Assembly: GCA_034509735.1 (NCBI GenBank)
Contig: JACGWO010000013.1
Coordinates: 11,118,136 to 11,182,135 of the forward strand
Length of the DNA stretch: 64,000 bases
Origin: Sesamum alatum
Lineage: Eukaryota > Streptophyta > Magnoliopsida > Lamiales > Pedaliaceae
Direction: 5' to 3'
The notes beneath the pieces were generated by a model that saw nothing but the letters and a program-made list of their open reading frames with translations, was not told the origin of the DNA and ran no database searches. This document shows, piece by piece, positions 55,922 through 64,000 of this stretch. Numbering within the stretch: the first letter of the stretch is position 1; each line of letters begins with the position of its first letter. Made by a program: the position numbers and the translations under genes.

Positions 55922-58592
55922 TGTTAGAATATGTGACCAGAAAGTCAATTAGATTGGTTGTTCTGGGAACTATTCATTGATCTTTATCAAAGTAATATTA
56001 TATTGATGGATAAAGTAAGTATTCATCTTTGGCAAAATGTGTTTGTTGTGCTTACTACTCACATTGAATGGCGTTTCAATGTCACAACAAATGCTCACAG
56101 ATCAATTGGTTAAACCCATTTAGTTGAGCTACGCATAGAATGACGGCCATGAAACCAACTCCTCAAGGTCAGTCCGAAATGTTTCAAGTCGAGGACCTCG
56201 AGACTAGGCCTCGAGTGTCCTATAGAAACTTGCACTAAGTATTGCATTCACTGGGTGAGTGCCGAGTTTCATTAGTGCCAGACGTAGGTCATCTATGCAA
56301 TTTTAGTGGGTTAGTTGGCAAGGTAGTCGACTGACTGAATTGACTCGCGCGAATTGTCATATGGAAGCCTTAGAGGCCTGGTCGGTATAACTGAAATTCT
56401 CGGTTCCGATAGTACGGGATTAGTCCTCGGACTTGAGGAATCATGGCAGTTGCATGCATATGATGGTTGTATTTAGGATCTGGCGAGAGGTGACCGTGTC
56501 TTTGATATGGTCATTATAAGCCTTGTCTAGTGCAGTCGGAGTATGTAGTGAGGACGGTGGGTTCCAAGAGAGAATCTATCCCTGTCAGTATTTGACAGCC
56601 ATGTCTCCTATGCGCTCTGAGATGGTTTAGACTCTTCAAGTCTACAGCCGTAGCGATTGGTCGAGTAGGGAATGGTTCCCTAGGTTGATCAATAGAGTAA
56701 ATGCATCTCAAGCATGAAGCATAGTTGCTTGGTCCATGATGGGAACCGATGCCCAATTCCATGCCCTAGACTAAGGCCGTGAGATGGTCGACGGAAGGAC
56801 TGTACTTGTTGAATTCGGAGCCTAAATATTCACGCCAACATTCACCTAGTCTCTAGTGCCATGCACCGTTGCTAGACGGCCACCCGTGGTGATGGGCGTT
56901 TATGATTAATGGTTAATAAGAAATAATTAATTAAATTAGATTTAATTAATTAATTGTGTTGGACACAAGCCCAAGTCTAACTGAGGGGTGTACCTAAATA
57001 GTCACACACAAATCACTATGAAAGTAGTGGAATTAATTTGGAATTAATTCTGGAAGAAGCGAATTAATTTAATTGGATTAAATTAATTCAAGGAGAATAT
57101 AAATGATTGGATCATTTATTGGGAAAATCCATTGGATGAATGGCACAAGAATTAATCAATTGGATTAATTAATTTTGGCTTAACACCTTTAAATTAATTG
57201 GATTAATTTATTGAGTTTCGTATAATTAATTGATTGGACCAATTAATTACTGCTTGAGCTTATGTTTATTTAATTGGCTTAAATATATTTTTGGATTTCA
57301 TGAGGTTTAAATTAATTAGATTGATATGGAACCCATGGATCTTGATTGGACTTGATTTAACTTTATTAAATCAAGACCGATCAAAGCTAGTCCATGACTT
57401 GAAATTCAAGCTCGAAGGTTTGATGCAAGTTGAAGAAAAGTTGACGATCCTACATGTAAGCAATGATGTGGTTTGCCATGATAGTTAGGTGGTGCACATA
57501 TTGTGCTAACATGGTTGGAGGTTGAGCACAAGTTGTGCATTAGTGTGTAAGTGGTTTTGGAAACTACTTACAATTACACAACTACACACATACTCTTCTA
57601 ACTCCTCTCTTACACACAAGCCACGAAGTTCCCTCTCCAAAATACTCTTTTTGTGTTCTTCTTGAAGCCTATTCAAGTTAAGAACAAAGAGGAATTCGAA
57701 TACAGTAATATGATAGTATTATTCGGATTTTCTTCCACTAATCTCGTTTCCATCTAACAGTGGATTGAGATTTTACTTCCCAGTGTGGTGTGGATCATCT
57801 TTAGAGGGATTCAAAGTTGGGTGCTAAAGTCAATGAAAAAGGGACGAAAAGGGAATCAATCCCTATGTTTGGTCTCATTTTCTTTCCAATTCCGAGATGG
57901 TGAGAAAATAAAACCAAACATAACATTACCCAAAACACCTTTATTGGGTGTTTTGGATAATTTTGGCACATTCTTCCATATATACATACATTCATTTATA
58001 AATAAATAAATATTACTATATACATATATACATTTATAAAAATTATAAAAGAGACATGATTTGACAATGAACAGTATTTTTTGTCTCCCAATATACAACA
58101 CAATACATATAAAAATATAAATATTACTATATACATATATAAAAATATATAAAAAAGACATGATTTGACAATAAACATATTTTTTGTCTCTCAATATACA
58201 ACACAATACATACAATATATTTTTTACACTATTTAAAATTAACTCCAAAAACAAACCCAAACATACACCTTATTTCTAACACACACTTATTTATCTTTGT
58301 TTTCTTTCTCTATCTCCACAAACAAAACAAAACATATTAAAAATGAAACCAAACATAGGGAATGCTTGTTGTCGTTCTACATGTGAAACGAAAAGGTAAT
58401 GTTCCGATTTAAATTATTGCACTTCTTCGTTTTCTCCTCTAGCCACATGTTCAAAGCATATTTTATTTATGTTATGATGCTTTTGAAAACATTGAACGCC
58501 TGGGAATTCAAAGGGAACATCCCTTTGAAATCATTTTAAATTTCTTTTACTTTACGCTTCCGCTGCGTTCTCTGGCCGTACCAATTCTTTCA
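55922..58592 (+). mobile_element. 3' LTR of Copia-3 (about 2.67 kb)
   Basis: A polypurine tract (CAAGTGGGAGA, ending 55920) precedes TGTTAGAATATGTGACCAGAA. It shares with the LTRs at 152 and 6811 the 'gacctcgagacta(g)ggc', 'agtgaggacggtggg', 'cattcacctagtctctagtg' and 'attgaacgcctgggaa' blocks, and it ends ...CCAATTCTTTCA. Many 'ttaattaatt' runs at 56925-57260 lengthen it. After the end, LINE coding begins. Confidence 0.85.
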
Positions 58593-58599
58593 ATAGTAC

Positions 58600-58867
58600 T
58601 CATGGTGGGACTTTAATTTTCCAAAGTGACTTCCATGGTAGAAGTGCCCTATCTGAACCTTAGTTTTGACATAATCCAGAGATATGGAGATTTCATAGTG
58701 AACTGACCTTGGTTGTTCCATGCCATACGCATAGATCTGATTGAGGTAATACACGAATAGGAATAGAGGCAATTTGAAGTATGATATTGGAACGAAGGAA
58801 ATTACGGAGTGAGTAAGTTTCCATTTTCGAGTATTTTCAATCAGGTCCGCAACTGACATGGTCATAC
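58600..58867 (-). pseudogene. LINE ORF2, C-terminal fragment
   Basis: The minus strand gives, in broken frames, MVLLPQSDLCVWHG-like text and SLWKIKVPP, the typical spacer of plant LINE ORF2 after reverse transcriptase (family pattern W..LWK.K.PP). It is the 3'-most piece of the LINE left after Copia-3; its neighbour toward the 5' side is at 60030. Confidence 0.6.
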
Positions 58868-58876
58868 AACTTAGTG

Positions 58877-60029
58877 GGGAAAAATCCAACCTACCTCCCT
58901 GTGAAATACGAAATGTTCAAAAAAGTCCCTGTGAAAAAAAAATTACCATTTTACCTCCTTGTGTTATGAAAAAAGGAGCAAATAAACCCCCGACCCCAAA
59001 AACTGTATCACACGCGCCCTTGCTGCGCCTGTGATAGTAAAAATCCAATTTTTTGGACCATTTTGCCCCTCAATGCCCAAACTACCCCTATTTTTTCCAA
59101 ATAATCCCAAAAAATCTCAATTAAAATATATTTATATATTTAAATATAATTTTATATATTTTTTATACTATACATATTTTTAAAATATAAAATAAAAAAT
59201 ATAATTTAATTTATATATAAAAGAAACCCAAAATAATATATAAAAAAAAAAAAGAAAGAATAGTGAACTCGACGGTTAGGATTTTCCGAATGGAAAAATG
59301 GAGATAACTCGCCGACGGATGGGAGATTGGCGGTGAGTGGGGTGTCAAAATGCTCGCCGCGGAACGGGCTTTCCAACGGTAGTAGGCTGGCCTCGAGAGG
59401 TAGTCCGACGGCGGAGGAAAAAGCTGTAGAAGACGGCGGCGCAGGTTAGGGTTTTCTGGACGAAAAAAATGAAGGTAACTCGCCAACGGCTGAGGGATTG
59501 GGGGTGAGTGAGGTGTCAAAATGCTCACCGTTGGACGGGCTTTCGAACGGTGGTAAGCTAGCGGCGAGGGGTGGTCGGACGGCGGAGATATGGGAGGAGA
59601 AGAAAACTAATTCTACAAAAGATACGTATAGATACATATATATATATATTAAAATAATATATTATTGTCTATATATTAAAATAATATATTTTTATTTTCT
59701 ATATACTGAAATTTAATATTATATATTAATATATAAAAATATAGGTTTAAATCTGGACCATTGATTATATCAAATCCTAACCACTTATTTATAAATATTT
59801 ATTGTATAAAAGATTAAATCTGAGCCATACATTTAGGTCAGATTAAATATAGGCTATTGATTTAGAAGGGGTATTTTTGTCATTGCACCTTAAGACCCAC
59901 ATTTAAAGGCACCAGGGGGCAGTATGCTCTTTTTTTTAAAACATAGGGAGGTAAAATGGTAATTTTTTTTTCATAGGGACTTTTTTGAACATTTCGTATT
60001 TCACAAGGAGGTAGGTTGGATTTTTCCCC
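58877..60029. mobile_element. Non-autonomous MULE, 1153 bp, with GC-rich duplicated interior
   Basis: Terminal inverted repeats of over 120 bp start GGGGAAAAATCCAACCTACC (left) and the same inverted (right end ...GGATTTTTCCCC). AACTTAGTG flanks it on both sides (58868-58876 and 60030-60038), a perfect 9-bp target duplication. No transposase is encoded. The inside holds a GC-rich tandem duplication (about 59272-59450 and 59446-59620), possibly captured host DNA. It splits the LINE ORF2. Confidence 0.9.
59272..59620. repeat. GC-rich tandem duplication inside the MULE
   Basis: Two copies of about 175 bp share 'aactcgcc(g/a)acgg', 'gtgaggtgtcaaaatgctc', 'acgggctttc(c/g)aacggt' and 'gtc(c/g)gacggcggag'. 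The minus strand is open over both (SILTPHSPPI...SYLHF twice). I do not recognise a protein family. Confidence 0.7.
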
Positions 60030-60038
60030 AACTTAGTG

Positions 60039-61919
60039 GGATATCATGAGCATAATCGGTTAAGTAAAAATTTCCCACCCATTTATCTTTCCATACGTTA
60101 ATACTATGACCATTTCCGACCAGCCATTGAGAAGATTGTATCACCAACTTAACATTATTCTGTAAATTCTTCCAAAGCCAGCTATGATGAGGTTTGGAAA
60201 CTGAATCAGAAGTATTTATGCTTGAAGAGATGATAAAACAGGGAATTGTCTTTCAGATGTAGTCACAAACTATGTTTTTAACAGATAAACAGTATTGAGG
60301 GTGAATGTATCCCGTATCCCCAGCCCCGCCCCGCCCCCTCCCCCCACCCATCCTTAGGTAGACTTACGGTTTTCCAGTTTACCTGGCTTCCTTTGTTTTG
60401 GGCAGGGTAGCATTCCATAGGAATTTTTTCTGTAAGGTTGTGATCTTTTTATGAATAGCAAAAGGCAATTTGAAAATAGACATATAGTGATTACATGTTG
60501 TTTCAAGGCTACTACGAATAAGCACTACACATCCTGCATAAGATAAGGATTTGTTATACCAGAGATTCATTTTACTGCCCATTCTATCCATGACATCATA
60601 AAACATATCCTTCGTGATTTGGTTAGTAGTAAAAAGGAGACCTAAGTATATATTTTTTTGTGGGATTTGGAGAAAGGTTCAATGTATTGGCAATCTCCCT
60701 TCTTATATGGGGTGGTGTAAAAGGTGAAAAAAGGACACTAAATTTCTCCCAGTTAATAGTTTGGCCAGAAACATTACTAAATTCCTGTATAATTACTTGT
60801 AAGCAAGAGATAATTTTATTGTTGCTCTTAAGAAAAAGCAAACAATCATCGGAAAAAGTGAGTAAAGGTAAAGGGTGCGACTTACTAGAGAAGTTCATGG
60901 CATCAATCCTACGGTGGATATTATCTTGGATGAGTTTTTTTTATGAAAGGTTCAAGACATAATATGATAATATATGGTGATAGAGGATCCCCTTGCCTAA
61001 GCCCGCGGAATGGTTTCCAGGGTGTTGATCTATCTTTATTAACAGATAGGGTATATGAGACAGAAGTAACACATTTCATGATCCTTCCTACAAAGATAGG
61101 CGAAAATCTAAATCTGAGGAGAACAAACTTAATGTAATTCCATTCCAATTTGTCATAACTCTCACTAAGTCTAGTTGTAAGGCCATATAGTGTAATTTTT
61201 TGTTTTTCTTTCGTCTAAAGGTATGTATCATCTCGTGGGCAAGGAATAGATTGTCCGTATTTTCACAATTAAGAATAAAAGCATTTTGAAAGGGTGATAT
61301 AAGATAGTTCAGGAATGGTGGGATCTTACTAACCAAAATATTAAAAATGATTTTATAGATTACATTACAAAGGCTGGTAGGCCGAAAATGGTTCGTCATT
61401 GTGGGATTAGGTCTTTTTGGTATGAGAATGATATTAGTATTATTAATAAAGTTTGGGAGGTATCCTATATTAAAAAGTTTGAGCACAATTGGGATAACAG
61501 ACTCCTTAACCTCATTCCAATAAAATTGATAAAAGTTTCGTTTGGACCTGGCGCCTTATGAGGGCCTATATGTCTAACTGCCGCCCAAATATCAGCTTCT
61601 GAAATGAGATTTAATAGTTAGGCGTGTTGCTCAAGGCTAAGTTCTGGTAATGGGTCATCAAAAAAGGAAAAATCCAAAGAGTTATTGGTAGTGTTAGGTT
61701 GTTGCTGCAAAAAGTCTTTAAGATGTGTCTTAATATCTTCTGGATTAGTAATCCAATTATTGTGATCCCCCTTAAGCCCCAAAATTAACGACTTCCGTGT
61801 TTTTTGTTAAGGGTCACTATTTGATTACAATATGTCCAATGCAGCTACTTTTCCACTGCGACGCTCTTCTAATAAACCCGAAATATTTTTTCCCAAAATC
61901 AAAATCAGTATAGTATGGG
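60039..61919 (-). pseudogene. LINE ORF2 reverse transcriptase, broken
   Basis: The minus strand shows the order of an L1-type reverse transcriptase: ITNPEDIKTHLKDFLQ (about 61740), APGP and NIILIPKRPNPTMTNHFRP (about 61440), SLCNVIYKIIFNILVSKI, the polymerase Asp region SYDKLEWNYI (about 61150, after a one-base shift), PFRGLRQGDPLSPYIIILCLE (about 60990-61030), the FSDDCLLFLK active-site box (about 60840), VSGQTINWEKF and YSYAGRVVLI-like SYAGCVVLIRSSL (about 60510). The FSDD box matches the family's (Y/F)(A/S)DD. Several frameshifts and stops. It is split at 60030-60038 and at 61920 by insertions. Confidence 0.85.
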
Positions 61920-62797
61920 TATTTTAGAGCCCATGTTTAGTATGTTTAGTTGGATGGAAAAATGAAAGTATAAGAGAAGTGGAAGTAAGATGGGATTTAT
62001 AAGAAAAAGTTTAGTGTTTGGTTTGGGGGAAGAGATGGAGGGGAAGTAAAATTGAATGTATATGAAACCCCTCGGAGTTTAATTTCGTTTCCGTCCGAAA
62101 TTGGGAGGAAAAGTAGAAGTATAAGGCCAAAAAGACAAAAAAAAAAATATATTTTATTTTCATTTACTCTATTGTCCATATATATATATATATTTCTCCA
62201 ATTCTTTTTCTCCTTCATGCTGATAATATCGTGCATAATCGTCAGAAAAAAGATAATCAAATCGTTGAAAAAACTACTACGTCGAAGTCAACGACCCGGT
62301 AAACATACTTTGCATTTGTGATTTTTCAGAATTTTTTATTGCTAATTTGCTATTAATCTTGATTGAATAATCCTTTCCCCTAATCATGTTCCCTCTTCCT
62401 GCCGTAGGCACGAGTGATTTTTATTTTCTTTAAACTGAATAGTTTAGAATAAATGAACAATATTCGTTTTGATGAATTTTTTTATTAATAAAAAATATTA
62501 TTGTTCTTGTTTGATATATATATTTTTATTACTAAAATTTTTAGATCTTTTATATTTTTAATACAAAATGAACAGAAATGATCAAACTATAAAATTACAA
62601 AAATTAGTCTTTTCTTCTCAATCTAATTTTCTTGTACCAAACAAGGGAAAGTATTTGAGATTTACTTCCATTCCAATCATACCAAACAACTTAAAGAAAA
62701 ACTATTATTCTTTGTCTCCTCTTCCCCCTTCCCCTTCCCCTCGCCTTTCCCCTTTCACTTTCCATTTCCTATCATTTGAACTAAACGAAACCTAAAA
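61920..62797. mobile_element. Insertion in the LINE, hAT-like ends
   Basis: The ends are 'gagcccatgtttagtatg' and, inverted, 'aggtttcgtttagttcaa', loosely matching and hAT-like. The LINE frame stops before and resumes after it. Inside there is a (TA)n tract near 62179 and no open gene. No target duplication could be shown, so the class is a guess. Confidence 0.4.
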
Positions 62798-63060
62798 TTA
62801 TATTTCATAATTCCTCATATTCAGCCCATGCAACTTCATATCTAAAAAAGCATTTATTAATATAGGGGGTAGGATTAGTGTCAACCAATATAGGAGAGTG
62901 GTCAGAGGCACTAGATGTAAGATTCCTAGCCTTTGCATGTGGAATAAATTGCACCATGCTGAAATTTTTTCGAACCTGTTACTAGACCCAAAGATATCTT
63001 CACCAGAGAAAGAAGTTGTGCTCATCTTCACTACTTTTAACCCTTTCGAAGGAATCTCTC
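62798..63060 (-). pseudogene. LINE ORF2 endonuclease, C-terminal part
   Basis: The minus strand reads PHAKARNLTSSASDHSPILV, then NKCFFRYEVAWAEYEEL. This is the end of the APE-type endonuclease of plant LINEs (family pattern ...SDH.PIL). It joins the reverse transcriptase piece beyond 61919. The more N-terminal region is degraded. Confidence 0.8.
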
Positions 63061-63807
63061 CTTCGCCGATTTTCCTAAATACAGTTGGAATTGTCCATAA
63101 ATATATATATATATATATATGTATAGTGGGAATTGTTTCACCGATGGCCAACAGTTATCGGTGGAGTGATTGTGGTTCAGACCGACCGTACAATGAGGAG
63201 AGACAGAGAGCCTATTCTAATGTTTGAACGCTGAAACTTTCTTTAAATATATAAGGAGTTTTTTGTCTTCTAATTAGTATAGCTTTCTAATTTTTGTTTA
63301 TTTTTTTGGTCAAAAAAAATATAAGGATGTCATTGTAATCAATACTTTGTTTTATAGGTATAGCAATCTAACAAAGGTATATATTTATAATTAGGTGGAG
63401 ATCTAATGTTGGCATTTGAATTAAAGAATTTTAAATCTTAAATAACAAATCTTTTAAATTCGTTTGGATAATTCCACAGTTAAAGGATTTCAAATCCTTC
63501 CATTCTAATTTTGAACTATATTTTAATGAATATGGATGAATTTCAAATTCTTTTCAAATGAAGTCATTTGAAATCCTTTATCCACACCCTTCTTTCAAAT
63601 CCAAATCCTTCAATCCAAATACACCCCTAAATATAATTTACATTAAAAAGTAATATTGAAAGTATTTATAGTAAAATTAGAAATATTAAAATGTGATAAA
63701 GTGATATATTTGTGGTGTATTTTAAGTATAAAAATAACTTTTATACCATTATAAATAATTTAATTATTGTTGATATATCTATAGTATAGAGTACATATGA
63801 ATTGCCA
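63061..63807. other. AT-rich intergenic, with a weak inverted repeat
   Basis: No gene. A (TA)n run lies at about 63100-63120. The stretch 63430-63630 has diverged arms ('tttgaattaaagaattttaaatc' near 63427 and, inverted, 'ggatttggatttgaaag' near 63600), a possible small hAT-like MITE without clear ends. Confidence 0.4.
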
Positions 63808-63950
63808 ATGAGACCTAGTTCAGTTGACGAAGTTATAATCCCATAACCCTAAAGATCATAAGTTTAAACCCCACCAATGCTTAGGATATTGTTCTACTGC
63901 ATAATATGCTTTCGATGTTGTTTGTATATTTAATTTATATAATATTATGG
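63808..63950 (+). mobile_element. tRNA-derived SINE (probable)
   Basis: The sequence 'cctagttcagttgacga' resembles an RNA polymerase III A box (TRGYNNANNNG type). The downstream 'cataagtttaaaccccacc' resembles a B box (GGTTCRANNCC) with changes. A T-rich tail follows ('ttctactgcataatatgc...'). The spacing and order fit plant tRNA-like SINEs. The ends and target duplication were not resolved. Confidence 0.6.
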
Positions 63951-64000
63951 ATCATGTATAATTGTTGTAATTATCTTCGTTAAATATTGTCATTCAATAG

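Noticed and set aside
63820..63895. A functional tRNA gene
   Set aside because: The A and B boxes are degenerate and no acceptor stem or anticodon arm can be drawn; a SINE fits better.

Overview
The window is AT-rich plant nuclear DNA, very probably from a eudicot. The evidence is one intron-rich plant-type gene (phosphoinositide-specific phospholipase C, GT-AG introns) set among plant families of Copia, Gypsy/Tat, CACTA, Mutator-like (MULE), L1-type LINE and SINE elements. I cannot name the species. No CRISPR array, rRNA or functional tRNA gene was seen.

Layout. 1-9028: a graveyard of related Copia LTRs. It holds one whole LTR (152-2138), an inverted fragment (2139-2809), an LTR tail (2810-3023), and a degraded Copia-1 (3024-9028) sitting in the 3' end of a LINE (9029-9337). 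10205-18350: the only convincing host gene, a nine-exon PI-PLC on the minus strand. It is intact over 585 codons, with two introns of about 2 kb. 18836-20690: non-coding repeats upstream of that gene. 21109-32738: a Gypsy of Tat type (two RNase H domains), split in its protease by a complete CACTA transposon (23489-29953, CTA target duplication). The CACTA carries an apparently intact seven-exon Transposase_24 gene, a 210-bp MITE and, in an intron of that gene, a 5'-truncated processed pseudogene of a phosphoglycolate-phosphatase-like gene with a poly(A) tail and 13-bp target duplications. 33423-35347: an inverted Copia LTR with a primer-binding-site-like sequence. 35355-41680: a second Gypsy gag remnant split by a complete MULE (36710-41483) with a perfect 9-bp target duplication but a broken transposase. 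41853-42838: two small terminal-inverted-repeat elements. 43020-45608: the tail of a minus-strand Copia, interrupted by a 1.2-kb inverted-repeat element. 45872-51883: a nearly complete Copia-5 with AAGCA target duplications and LTRs of unequal length. 52950-53313: a CACTA terminus. 53315-58592: degraded Copia-3 with a 2.67-kb 3' LTR. 58600-63060: a minus-strand LINE, cut by a 1153-bp non-autonomous MULE and another insertion. 63808-63950: a probable tRNA-derived SINE.

How it fits together. PI-PLC is the only candidate for host function: it hydrolyses PIP2 in Ca2+-dependent lipid signalling. Everything else is mobile DNA, and nesting gives relative ages: Gypsy/Tat before CACTA before the phosphatase retrocopy; Gypsy-2 before the MULE; the LINE before Copia-3 and the small MULE. 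Coding breaks are described but not repaired. Splice sites, target duplications and junctions were read by eye; family names come from motif recognition, not searches.
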